DNA of 64,000 nucleotides from Ilex aquifolium (lineage: Eukaryota > Streptophyta > Magnoliopsida > Aquifoliales > Aquifoliaceae), in assembly GCA_951799425.1 (NCBI GenBank), contig OX637394.1, positions 46,914,142 through 46,978,141 on the forward strand. Reading direction: 5' to 3'. Under the pieces are notes generated by a model. The model saw only the letters and a program-made list of their open reading frames with translations. It was not told the origin of the DNA and searched no databases. The translations under genes were made by a program, and so were the position numbers. The stretch's first letter is position 1. Each line of letters opens with the position of its first letter. Below are positions 1 through 10,363 of this stretch, piece after piece.

Positions 1-283
1 CGCCCATTTGGGCGCCCCAGCGCCCACATTCTGTCCAAAATGGCTCCCCTTGTCATTTCCAATCCAATTTTAACCCTTCCAACTCTAATCCTAACTTATC
101 CCACATACTTTTCTACATCAACCTAATTAGTTCAAGTTCTATTATGATTTATTTTGTACATTTACATACCGAAACTAATCTTTAACTACTCTTTCCTTGA
201 GTTATACTATTTTAACATTTCAAATGAAATAGTTACTAAACACCTATGTCTTTTATTTTTATATACGCATGTGGGGTATTACA
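1..283 (-). mobile_element. Edge of a Tekay-like LTR (fragment)
   Basis: The stretch ends in GTGGGGTATTACA, close to the GGGGTGTTACA end of the two solo LTRs at 36007-38604 and 49638-52112, and the 22-bp G-rich array begins at the next base. I infer it is the plus-coordinate end of a related LTR, probably on the minus strand, whose other end lies left of the window, so no target duplication can be checked. Its first 30 bases carry overlapping GC palindromes such as GGGCGCCC. The family call is tentative. Confidence 0.4.
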
Positions 284-1180
284 TTCCAACTCTTGGGGGG
301 AGGGGTTCCAACTTTTTTGGGTAGGGGTTCTAACTTTTTTGGGTAAGGGTTCCAACTTTTAGGGTTAATAGTTCCAACTCTTTTGGGTAAGAGTTTCAAC
401 TTTTATGGGTAAAAGTTCCAACTCTTTTGGGTAGGGGTTCCAACTCTTGGGGGGAGGGGTTCCAACATTTTTGGATAAGGGTTCCAACTTTTTTGGGTAG
501 ATGATCCAACTTTTTTGGGTAAAGGTTCCAACTTTTATGGGTAATAGTTCTAACTTTTTTGGGTAAGGGTTCCAATTTTGGGGTGGAGGTTCCAATTTTT
601 TTGGGTAGGGGTTCCAACTCTTGGGATGAGGGGTTCCAACTCTTTTGGGTAGAGGTTCCAACTTTTATGGGTAATAGTTCCAACTTTTTTGGGTAAGGGT
701 TCCAACTTTGGGGGGGGTTCCAACTTTTTTGGATAGAGGTTCCAACTCTTGGGGGAGAAGTTCCAACTCTTGGGGGAGGGGTTCCAACATTTTTAGTAAG
801 GGTTCTAACTGTTGGGGGGGTAAGGGTTCCAACTCTTGGGGGGAGGGGTTCCAAACTTTTTTGGGTAGAGGTTCCAACTTTTTTGGGTAAGAGTTCCAAC
901 TTTTATGGGTAATAGTTCCAACTTTTTTGGGTAAGGGTTCCAACTTTGGGGGGGGGGGGGGTTCCAACTTTTTTGGGTAGAGGTTCCAACTCTTGGGGGA
1001 GAAGTTCCAACTCTTGGAGGAGGGGTTCCAACATTTTTAGTAGGAGTTCCAACTGTTGGGGGGGGTAAGGGTTCCAACTCTTAGAGGGAGGGGTTCTAAC
1101 TTTTTTGGGTAGGGGTTCCAACTTTTTTGGGTAGAGGTTCTAACTTTTTTGGGTAAGAGTTCCAACTTTTTTGGGTGAGG
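284..1180 (+). repeat. 22-bp G-rich tandem array, locus 1
   Basis: About 40 tandem copies of a 21-22 bp unit built on GGTTCCAAC followed by a variable half: TTTTTTGGGTAGG, TCTTGGGGGGAGG, ATTTTTGGTAGG or TTTTATGGGTAATA. G-runs are on the plus strand in all loci of the window. The part from about 436 to 690 is nearly identical to about 61814-62070, including the order of unit variants, so these two loci share a recent common origin. The minus strand is almost free of stops in all three frames, which creates artificial proline/lysine-rich reading frames. Confidence 0.9.
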
Positions 1181-1377
1181 TTATTTGTGATATTACACTC
1201 TTTTCCATTACCGGTTTAGCAGGTAACCGGTATCCACTATAAAAAGGTTCCAGGTAACCGGTATCCACTTTAAAAAGTGATCAATGGTTACAAAAATAGA
1301 AAAATTACATCAAAGGCCCAAAATGAATTTTGGTACCGTACCGAAAAGTGGAATTCGATATTGTAGCCTGACCCAAA
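1181..1377. repeat. Spacer with a duplicated 26-bp motif and a P tag
   Basis: Two near-identical 26-bp motifs lie at 1221-1246 and 1252-1277. Each contains GTAACCGGTATCCACT followed by an A-rich end, and the first ends CTATAAAAAGG. At 1332-1375 comes GGTACCGTACCGAAAAGTGG, a tag (called P here) that recurs with variations at composite-repeat boundaries elsewhere in the window. No gene is visible. Confidence 0.55.
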
Positions 1378-2486
1378 AAGAAGACTCTCTCTCTGTCCAG
1401 AGAGTTCATTGTAGTGACGCTAGGGAGGAATAGGTGACCCCACATCATTAACTTTGATAGATAATTTATAGGGACAATAAACACAAGCATATCAAACATA
1501 AGTACTTTTACTTCTTATCAAAATTATATTTGATAGATCAAACATATATTTGATCTATCAAATATGTTTAATCTATTTTAATCCATTATACAATTAAAAA
1601 ATTGGATTTTTTTTAATTTCTTAAAAAATTGATTTTTTTTTCAATTTTTAAAAAATTGGATTTTTAAAAATTGAATTTAAAATGTTTGATAGATCAAACA
1701 TATTTTACAATTTTTTTTTTTCAAATTGGATTTAAAATTTTTCCAATTTTTAAAATTTTTCTTTTAAAAAATTAAATTAATCAGTCAGTTGTAATTGCAT
1801 TTAATCAATCAGAAAGATATATTGATCGATCAAATCGTTGGTAAGTAAATTCGATCGATCAAACATATATTTGATCGATCATGTTATTGCTGATTTGTAC
1901 AATTAAAAGGGATATTTGATCGATCAAAACCATATTTGATCGATCATGGACTAGTAATGAATCCATTGAAGTTGTAAAGATTTCCACAAATTTGGTAAAC
2001 ATACCACTGAAGTTGTAAAGATTTTCACAAATTTGGTAAATATACCATTGAAGTTGTAAATATTCCCATAAATTTGGTAAATATACCACTGAAGTTGTAA
2101 ATATTCCTATAAATTTGGTAATTTTATTCACTACTGTTGTAAAATTTTCACTAATATTGTAATTTTGTTCATTATAGTCGTAAATTTCCCACTAATTTTG
2201 TAATTTTGCCCTCAATTGACATAATGGCGGCTCTTCACAAGTGTCTTGTCTTGTCATCTCAATGTCTTGTCTTGTCTACCAACCGGTGTCATTTCAATGT
2301 CATTGAAGTTGTAAATAATCCATAAATTTAGTAAATATACCACTAAGGTTGTAATTACCAACCGTTGTCATTTCAATGTCATTGAAATTGTAAATAATTC
2401 ATAAATTTAATAAATATACCACTGAAGTTGTAATTATTTCCACAAATTTAAAATTTTTGATATGGTACCAAAAATCTCAATGAATA
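1378..2486 (+). repeat. R1 repeat unit, copy A
   Basis: AT-rich unit repeated at 2668-3745 with an offset of about 1,290 bp, and in inverted orientation at 62395-63009. In order it holds a 110-bp leader with AGAGAGTTCATTGTAGTGAC, then T/A-rich palindromes such as TTTGATCTATCAAA, then several TTTGATCGATCAAA-type dyads (about 1830-1945), then a run of about 36-bp units with CCACTGAAGTTGTAAA (about 1956-2215), and finally GGTACC and TACTGTAG. A 90-aa minus-strand frame at 1859-2131 is only a translation of the 36-bp units. Confidence 0.85.
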
Positions 2487-2667
2487 TACTGTAGCTTCTC
2501 CTAAAAAACAGGGCATGAGCCGCCAACCACGAACTTATGAATGATTAATAGCAGAAAAGTAAACCTTCCAAACAAAAATGGAAAAATTTGAATGCCCCAT
2601 GAAGCTGACAGCGGAGAAATGCAACCAAAAAGTGGAGGGGACAATAAACACAAGCAAACAAATAAAA
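2487..2667 (+). repeat. Single foldback arm (copy of the 48214-48373 arm)
   Basis: This stretch matches the right arm of the large hairpin at 48036-48373, including the 18-base loop sequence that begins TTCTCCTAAAAAACAGGG. Only one arm is present here and it leads straight into R1 copy B. The arm and the R1 leader therefore travel together in at least two places, which suggests they are parts of one mobile or rearranging unit. Confidence 0.8.
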
Positions 2668-3745
2668 GAGAAGACTCTCTTTCTCTCCAGAGAGTTCATT
2701 GTAGTGACGCTAGGGAGGAATAGGTGACCCCACATCATTAACTTTGATAGATAATTTATGGGGACAATAAACACAAGCATACCAAACATAAGTACTTTTA
2801 CTTCTTATCGAAAGTATATTTGATAGATCAAACATATATTTGATCTATCAAATATATTTAATCTATTTTAATTCATTGTCCAATTAAAAAATTGGATTTT
2901 TTTCAATTTTTTAAAAAATTCATTTTTTTTAATTTTTAAAAAATTAGATTTTTAAAAATTGAATTTAACATGTTTGATAGATCAAACATATTTTACAATT
3001 TTTTTTTTTCAAATTGGATTTAAAATTTTTTCAATTTTAAATTTTTTTTAAAAAAATTAAATTAATCAGTCAGTTGTAATTGCATTTGATCGATCATAAT
3101 GATATATTGATCGATCAAATCGTTGGTAAGTAAATTCGATCGATCAAACATATATTCGATCGATCATATTATTGCTGATTTGTACAATTAAAGATGATAT
3201 TTGATCGATCAAAACCATATTAGATTGATCATGGACTAGTAATGAATCCACTGAAATTGTAAAGATTTCCACAAATTTGGTAAATATACCACTGAAGTTG
3301 TAAATATTCCCATAAATTTGATAAATATACCACTGAAGTTGTAAATATTCCCATAAATTTGGTAATTTTATTCACTACTGTTGTAAAAGTTTCACTAATA
3401 TTGTAATTTTGTTCATTATAGTCGTAAACTTTCCACTAATTTTATAATTTTGCCCTCAATTGACTTAATGGCGGCTCTTCACAAGTGTCTTGTCTTATCA
3501 TCTCAATGTCTTGTCTTGTCTACCAACTGGTGTCATTTCAATGTCATTGAAGTTATAAATAATCCATAAATTTAGTAAATATACCACTAAGGTTGTAATT
3601 ACCAACCGCTGTCATTTCAATGTCATTGAAGTTATAAATAATCCATAAATTTAGTAAATATATCACTGAAGTTGTAATTATTTTCACAAATTTAAAATTT
3701 TCGATATGGTACCGAAAATCTCAATGAATGTACTGTAGCCTTCTT
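2668..3745 (+). repeat. R1 repeat unit, copy B
   Basis: Direct repeat of copy A with the same order of parts: leader, TTTGATCGATCAAA dyads (about 3085-3235), 36-bp CCACTGAAGTTGTAAA units, GGTACC tag and terminal TACTGTAG. It is closer in sequence to the inverted copy at 62395-63009 than copy A is; for example both have the TGAATGTACT-type end. It abuts a Tat-lineage fragment at about 3746. Confidence 0.85.
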
Positions 3746-3767
3746 AGGAGCTGGTACTGGTGATCAG

Positions 3768-4807
3768 CTACCGAAAAAATTGAGCTCGCTGACCAAGGGT
3801 ATTCTCCAGCTCGTTCTCAGTACTTAAACCCCAGTTCAGGAGCTCGATGTTCTGTCGGCGAACCTCCCGAAGCTCGACCGCCCTCTGATGAGCGTCATTC
3901 CTTAGGTGATAAATCTCTCTCCCGAGAGCACAAACATGCGTCGCCGCCTCAAGACAAAGAGAAAAACCACGATATCGCAAAGGTGAAAACAAGGAGAAGT
4001 AAAAGCATGGGCAAGACTTACCTCAAGAAGGGCGTGGAGCGCTTCTCAGCTTCGAGCTCGCAAAGGAAGGTCAACAGAACGCCGCAAGTCAGCCTATGGG
4101 ATCAAATCCATTAGCGCACAGCTGCTCAGGCTCACATCTCTCAACAAACTTCCCTCAAGGTCAATAACCGGGGTTGAGGGGGAGTGACCCAAACTCGGAC
4201 CCACGGCTCTGACAGAAGAGGGACCCCGCCGAATTGGTCCACCCACCAGGTTAACCACAACCGTGCCCACAGTGGCTTCCCCGACACCAGTTCCCGGTTT
4301 CGACACCTGCACTTCCCCAGCCATGGGCGCAGGCTCAGACACCGGTGCCCCAGCAGCAACAGACGATGCCTTGAGTGCAGGGGTGGAGCTCAGTGTCGGC
4401 AAAGCCTCGCCAACGGTAGAAAGAACCTCAGTCCCAGCACCTATACCTAAGGCTAGGTCTGAGCTGCCCTTCCCCAGCCTAGCCCTCTTAGCCAAAGGCT
4501 CAGAAATCCTTGCTCGACTGGATGAGAGAAGCATGGAGGGAAAAAAGCTGAAAAAGTGTAAAACCCCTTGGAGGAAAGGGGAAAGTGGAAACCGAAGCCC
4601 CAATAGGAAAGGGGCCTCGAAGAAGCAAACCTCGGCCTTAACAAGACTGTAGAATCGGCGCCAATTAGCATGGCGAACGACCGCCCCAGGAGGAAACTCG
4701 AAACGCCTGGCGAGGGTTTGAACCTCTACCACGTTAATTTCACTAGCTTCCACATTGGGGAAGACTCGCTCCATAACGTCGTATGAAGAAGAAGGGGTCC
4801 TGGCCAT
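3768..4807 (-). pseudogene. Antisense extra ORF of a Tat element (PF04195-like), remnant a
   Basis: The first codon used is the ATG at 4807, which opens MARTPSSSYD. About 70 residues in comes the block CFFEAPFLLGLRFPLSPFLQ, which matches CFFVVAFENGLRFPIHPFIK in the 13.4-kb copy and CFFESAFRAGLRFPVHPFIR in the 9-kb copy. That block is typical of the domain annotated as 'putative gypsy type transposon' (Transposase_28, PF04195). A basic, Ser/Ala/Pro-rich middle follows, and a coiled-coil-like Glu/Arg-rich tail lies at 3768-3992. The copy is broken. The function of this protein family is unknown; its place in the antisense direction of Tat elements is the best clue. The domain name is from memory of the family, not a search. 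Confidence 0.65.
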
Positions 4808-4925
4808 GGAAACTGAAAGCAAATGGATTTTTCTAAAGCACTGTAGAGGAAGAGATATTATGTCAGGAAGAGGGAGTAAGAAGTTTTGGCGCCCAAAGTA
4901 AGGCCATCATTCTCCAAGAGTGGCC

Positions 4926-4933
4926 TATTTATA
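4926..4933 (-). promoter_or_regulatory. TATA box for antisense ORF remnant a
   Basis: On the minus strand this reads TATAAATA inside the symmetrical CCTATAAATAGG, about 120 bp upstream of the ATG at 4807. The other antisense-gene copies have a TATA box in an equivalent place. It is a match by eye; no transcript evidence is available. Confidence 0.5.
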
Positions 4934-4984
4934 GGCTCAGCAGACGTGCGCCCGTCGCTATCGCCAGGCACAGTTAATACACAT

Positions 4985-6288
4985 TGATTAACCATCAAAA
5001 GTGCTATTTTATTATATTTAATGATTGGTTAATTGCATATTATTTGTGATTAAATGTGTTAAATTCCTTGATTTTCTAGTTTGATACTTTTTCTAGCTGT
5101 TTGGTTTATTTTGCAGGTAAATTGGTTGATTTAAAGTAATAATGAATAATGCAAGTGAAGCAATCACTAGAGGAAGAATCATAATTGATAAGGATTGAAG
5201 AGTCAAGATTGGGATAGGAAGACTTGAAGATAAATCAGCATTTTAATCCTTATAAGAGTCCAAGTGAGAAGAAAACTCATTTAAAGTTGGATTAGGAAAG
5301 TTTCCTAGAAGATAAGGATTTGACACGTCTTCAGTATTTCAGTCATAACTTTTGACTCCGATATCGGATTGACTTGATATTTGCGGTGTTGGAAAGAAGA
5401 CTTCAAGGGCTACAGAAGTGTATTTCACGAAAATTTCGTGAATCAACCTTTAAATATGCGAAATTCAAGCTCGAAATCTGGACAGATTATGTACCCGCGG
5501 GCCCCAAGATTTATGCACGGGATTTAACCTTACAAGACATCTTTTTGGGAAAGGAATTCCTTCCAACCTGTACTTAGGATTTATTTTACTATAAAAAAGG
5601 GCTCTCATCTATTGAGAGAGGGAGATTAGGATTTAGATTATTTATTCTTTTTTTTTCCATCTTTTTAGTTCGTCATGTCTAGCTAGAAGGCTAAGCTAGG
5701 GCTAGGGGAGAACCTCTCAATGAAGTACGGTAATGTTGTTGACTTTGTGCTTAATGATTTATGATGTTTTGTTAATTTAACTTCTGATTTTTTAGCAAAG
5801 TTTTTATTCTGTAAAAACTCCTGAGTTGTTGTGCCACGTACATCGATTGCTTGAGTTTCCCTGCGAATAAATAACTGGTTATTCCACGCTTGAGGTAATT
5901 ATCATTATTTCATAAAATAATATAATTGGATGATTATTCAGGTTCCTGAATAATCTTTTGATTGTAACATTTGGTTTTCTTACTTGATTTGTTACTTGAA
6001 TCAACCGACATCTGATTTGTGTTTCAAGTTAAGTTTTGAGTCTTCAATCATTATTGTATGGAATTGAGAGGGAGTACCCGATGCTTTAGTATTTCAATTA
6101 TTGTTTTAAAAACCAAATTTATTATTTTCTGATTCCAAAATTCCTACTCAAACAAATTGCAAACAATTTCTTTTTATTTGTTTTGTGTTTCTTGTTTTCA
6201 TAATTCCCTGTGGTTCGACCTCGGATTCCCGAGAAATTTATTACTTCGCACAACCTGCACTTGGGTGATCAATTCTAAAGTTGTAGCA
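4985..6288 (+). mobile_element. Athila-like solo LTR with 5-bp target duplication
   Basis: A 1,304-bp sequence starting TGATTAACCATC and ending GTTGTAGCA, flanked by perfect CACAT duplications (4980-4984 and 6289-6293). It is homologous along its length to the LTR at 45360-46661, which follows Athila-like pol sequence; this fixes family and orientation. A TATA box (TATAAAAA) lies at 5590-5597. Palindromes CCGATATCGG, CACGAAAATTTCGTG and CCCGCGGG lie 90-230 bp upstream of it. The solo state implies loss of the internal region by LTR-LTR recombination. It sits inside a Tat remnant. Confidence 0.9.
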
Positions 6289-6826
6289 CACATCCTTCGC
6301 ATTTAAAGAGGAGGGACACGTAGCATCTTCGGGGCTTCTTGGACACTGCTTTTGAGGAGCCACTAACCCCACTAACAGCGCATGTTCTCAACCGAACGAA
6401 ACTGTCAAGTTTGGAGTACACGAAAAGAAATGAGAAAAGTCCAAAATAACCTTTGAAAATTCGAACAAGGCTGCCCGGCATTAGGCAAGCTCGGGAAAAT
6501 AAGCTATTATTCAGCTCAAGTTAAGAATGGTGTCAGCCCAGACAGCCACGTTTTCACTGTTACCAAGGGTTACCCAAATACAACTCGGCTTCCATAATCT
6601 GCTGTCAACAGATATAACAATGAGTTCTGCAACAACATGGCTCGAAATAAACATGTCTACCCATCGGCACCAACATAAGAGCGGAACAAATCACAACACA
6701 ATCATAGAGGAAAAAGGTATGCCAAGTCAAGTACATTACCATTGGAAAAATAAGAAGGTAGTACAAAAGCGCGAGTCGTCAACATATTACAAAGTAAAGA
6801 AAAAAGAAGCAGCTACAAGCCAGTTT

Positions 6827-8986
6827 TCAACGAACAAATCCCTCACCGCCATCGCCGCCTCCACCAATCGTTTCTATTTGAGCATTGGGCTCCTCGGTCA
6901 TAACTACCTCAGCCGCAGACCCCTTCTCGACATCAGATGTCCCAATCTCCTCAGCCACCTCAGCAGCCTTCTTAAACCCGAGCAGTGGCACGAAGGAATC
7001 CAGGTCAAGGTCAGGATAAGCATCCTCGACCTGCTCCCGGAAGTTCAGAAACCCCTTCACAAAGGCAGAGGCGCTTTCTTTCAGAAGCTCCGACACCTTA
7101 GCCTTCAGAGACGCCAGTTCGGTGTCCTTGGCCGCCAGATCGGTATCTTTAGGTTTAAGCTCGGCTTCTTTGGTTTTCATCTGAGAATCCTTGATCTTTA
7201 TGAGGTCTTGATAGCGGGCGTCCAACTCGTCTTGAATCCTCTTCAGCTCAAAAGTCTCAGTTGACAGAATCTTCACTTTCTCCTCGGTAGCCTGTTTGCC
7301 CGCCACCATGGCATCAAAAGATTCCTTGGCCTTCAGGAGCTCTTGCTCATGGTGAAAGTCTATCATCTTCATGCAGGCGAGAGACTGAAAAGGAAGAGGA
7401 GTCAATCATCGCAGAGAATAACGGGAAAAGTATTCTAGGGAAAATACACGAGTAAAGATAGGAGGTACCTCGGCCAGGCCCTGGATGGTGTGCCGAATTT
7501 TCCTCTTCATGGGAACCTGCATGGCCACCCTGGGGTCCGACGTGGAGACCAGTTCGGATAAAGCAGACACGATGGCCTCAGGATCGAGAAGGAAGTCGCT
7601 CCCTTGGGTCTTGGACTTGGAGGAAACAGATTTCTCTTTCCCGCTTTTCTGAGGTACAGACTGAGGAGGAATGTGAGAGGCCGCCAAAGCCCCAGGCTGC
7701 CCCGCTGAGGACTCCTTAGGAGGATATTTGCTCTTAAGGAGCTCAAGGGCTAATAGAGATGGGGCCACACCTTCAGGGGGCAAGGTCCTCGCACTTCTGC
7801 TCTAAGGAGATAGGCATTGGCCCAGAAACCGATGCCTTCTTGGACGGCGGCTGTAAACCTTTCACCAGCTTCCTCTTCTTCCTCGTCTTATCGATATCCG
7901 AGAAAAACGTCATGATTAGATCTTGGTCCATGGGATCAGGCTGGGGAGCTGGCGATGTCGCTACTTCCACAACAAGATCAACGGGTGGCCCGAGCTCGAA
8001 CTTGGCAAGATTCTCGTCGGTCACCAGGTCAAAGAAGGATTGCAACCCAAAGGCCTCGGCTCTAGCGACTCTGGCAGCCTCGGCCAGACATAAACTTGCA
8101 GGACGGATCAAAAGTTAGCAAAATATAAAAACACGAACAAAAAGGAAAGCACAACCCATCAATCGCCCTTACTAATATTCCTTGGAACCCCCCAAAACCT
8201 GGGGATGCGAGGAACATCGCCGGGCTCCCCTGACAGCTCCCAGGAATCACCCTTAACGAAGAAAAATCTTGGTTTCCACCCCTTGTTGGAGGAGGGGAGC
8301 CCAGAAATTAGATTCTTCACCTTGACCCTTTTTGCGAAATATAAAAAGCCCAAGGAAGGGGAAAACTTGAGTTGGAAGAGGGAGGCAAATTCTCGAATGG
8401 TGGGGTGAGAGTCGTTCCCACTTTCAAACTAGTGGACGAGGAATCCAGTCAGAAGGCCCCTGCCGTTTGGGGAGAGTCGAGCTGGACAAACGTTGTAAAA
8501 ATCAAGGACATTCCGGATAAAAGGATGGACAGGGAACCGGAGACCAGCCCGGAATGCAGACTCAAAGAAACAGGTCAACCCGAGAATGGAGAAATTACAC
8601 CTTTCATGTTCTCTGGGAGAATGCAAGGACATGGAGTCCAGGAAATGATAGTCTTGCCTCAACTCCTCCAGGTCCTCATTATTAAGATAACTGGGAGTCG
8701 CCTCTGCACAACAAGCCAGGTCGGATTGATTGCGATGAGTTTTCTTCCTAGGTATAGGAGGTGGAACCAACTTAGATATTCTCTTCTTCGAATGGCCGGA
8801 GGGAATAGAAGGAGCCTGAGCCTCTGCTAAAAGAGCCGAGGTCGAAACTTCAAGGGCGGACCCTGAAACCTCCCCACCAGCAGTAAAAGAACGGTCGCTA
8901 GAGGAAGCCGCAGTTTCTTCTCCGACCTCCTCGTTGACCCACTCCTCGAACGCAGACTCAGAAGAAGAAATGACAAACTTCCCCAT
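6827..8986 (-). pseudogene. Antisense extra ORF of a Tat element (PF04195-like), remnant b
   Basis: Coding blocks run leftward from the ATG at 8986 (MGKFVISSSE). The N-terminal part (to about 8429) holds an acidic Ser-rich leader and then CFFESAFRAGLRFPVHPFIR, the signature block of the family. A block at 8159-8353 (GFLYFAKRVK, with SGLPSSNKGWK) matches GFLYISKRAS and SDLPSSHKSWK in the 13.4-kb copy. A lysine-rich middle (7406-8111) and a coiled-coil tail (6827-7405, rich in Lys/Glu heptads, ending in a Gly-rich stretch) follow. The separation of blocks looks intron-like, as in the copy at 13411-16081. It is a decayed copy of a protein of unknown function. No similarity to gag, pol or env is visible. 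Confidence 0.65.
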
Positions 8987-9409
8987 AAGTGGTTCAGGTT
9001 GTAAACTAGGATGTAGAGAGGACAAATGCAAGGCACAATTCGTCAAGAACAAAGGTCTCAAGCACCAGGTCCTAAAAAAGGATACCCTTAACAAGGAAGG
9101 GTGGTCTACAAATTGCGAAAGGGAAGAGAGATCGTCCGAGTGACTCCTGAAATAACTAAAGCTCCAGATCAAGAAACAGAACCCAAAGCCCCACCAGGGA
9201 GGGTTGAAGGGATCCAGGTCGAGCAAAAAGAAGGAGGAAAGGGAAACGTACCAAGTGGGACACTAGAAGCAAAAGGAACCGAAAATGTAGAAGCCCCAAA
9301 CCGCCGTAGAGCCTGGAACAAGACGCCTTAAAAGCCAAAGGAGAAGAAGACACGAAGGAAGGAGGAGTCAAAAGGGCAAAGTGGGGAAGGCGAAGGGATT
9401 TCTTCCCTC

Positions 9410-9416
9410 TTTTATA
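9410..9416 (-). promoter_or_regulatory. TATA box for antisense ORF remnant b
   Basis: On the minus strand it reads TATAAAA within CGTATAAAAGAGGG, about 250 bp inside the 3' LTR edge at 9669. A G-box CACGTG is present upstream at 9493-9498. A C/T-rich leader follows the TATA box, as in many plant promoters. The position relative to the LTR edge is similar in the copies at 12.9 and 63.4 kb. Confidence 0.55.
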
Positions 9417-9668
9417 CGTAGCATTTAAGTCGTGACAAACAAGTGACATGACACGCGAGAAAAATCGTACCAACAAACTCACCCGCAGGCGACACGTGCA
9501 CACAGCCGTCCCGTCACAGCCGGCAAAGGATCACACCGCACAACTCAGGTCAGAACCGGCAATTAAGCACAGCCACCACACAGAGGAACCATGTCGGATT
9601 CAGAAAAGAAAATTTTAACCCCAGGTCAGAGGTTGACGTCATCCATATAACCTAGGGCTGGGGGGCAA

Positions 9669-10363
9669 CTGATAAGGATGGAATCCTGAGTATGGGCCAC
9701 CATAATTAAAAGCCCAAAAACAAAGGCCCCGCGATACCAGTGGACCTAAATTCCAGCCCAGCCCCGGTCCAGCTCAGCCATATGACACCCTAAGAAGGAA
9801 GTCCGGCCCAATGCCTGTCTTAAGGCATCTTCGTCATGCCACGTGTCCCAAGGACGAGGGGACCATTTCTGACACCCACAGCAGACACGCACTTCCTAGC
9901 ACTGGACATGTTGGTGCGTATAACCGTTCAGAGACGGCAGGTGTAGTGACATCACATGGCAAATACGACTGTAAGACGGATGAGGGTCCACAGAATCAAC
10001 AGAAAGGGGAAAGGAGCCGCAGGAAACCCTAGGGGTTGCCACTCGTATAAATAGAACACTGTTCCATTGTTGTAAGGATCATCTCTTTCCCTTGCTCGGT
10101 CAGGCCTTCAACACACTTGAATACTGTAAAAACCCTAATCCAGCTTCACCATTGTAACGACCATAAGAGTGAATAATATACCTCCAAGGAGCCACGGACT
10201 CCCTTACAGTGGACGTAGTTTTAGTCTCTCGACTAAGGTGAACCACTTATACTGTGTTTTTGTCTTCCCCACCCTGTTTTATCCTTTTTACTGTCCCACA
10301 CATTCACTATGAGATAACATGTTAACACATTAAACTTGGGCCCCTATTTCCGATTACCCATCA
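9669..10363 (+). mobile_element. 3' LTR of Tat-lineage element
   Basis: Begins TGATAAGGATGG directly after the purine tract and ends ATTACCCATCA, giving TGAT...ATCA termini and about 695 bp. A TATA box (TATAAATA) is at 10046-10053. There is no partner LTR in the window, so age cannot be estimated and the target duplication cannot be confirmed. Confidence 0.7.

Larger units (their letters stand above)
3746..6500. mobile_element. Tat-lineage Ty3/Gypsy remnant (antisense-gene part only)
   Basis: Remnant consisting of the antisense extra gene of a Tat-lineage LTR element (minus strand, 3768-4807) and its upstream region, split by the solo LTR at 4985-6288. No gag, pol or own LTR is visible. The left edge is the join to R1. 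The right edge with the next Tat remnant is not sharp; I place it near 6500 because coding similarity of the next antisense gene begins soon after. Both ends are inferred. Confidence 0.6.
6500..10363 (+). mobile_element. Tat-lineage element, 3' portion with antisense gene and 3' LTR
   Basis: The 3' portion of a Tat element in plus orientation: antisense extra gene (minus strand, 6827-8986), a purine tract reading GGGCTGGGGGGCAAC just before 9669, and a 3' LTR. The 5' LTR, gag and pol are absent, and the left edge is approximate. The layout is the mirror image of the full-length Tat element at 12229-22884, where the antisense gene also lies between pol and the 3' LTR. The antisense gene is broken in a few places. 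Confidence 0.7.

Noticed and set aside
1859-2131. 90-codon minus-strand frame rich in Ile/Tyr
   Set aside because: It translates the 36-bp R1 units (36 is a multiple of three, so the frame stays open).
4184-4652. Plus-strand frames at 4184-4450 and 4263-4652
   Set aside because: Shadows of the minus-strand antisense ORF of the Tat remnant, which carries the family signature.
6527-7264. 245-codon plus-strand frame
   Set aside because: Shadow of the coiled-coil block of antisense remnant b on the other strand; no recognisable domain.
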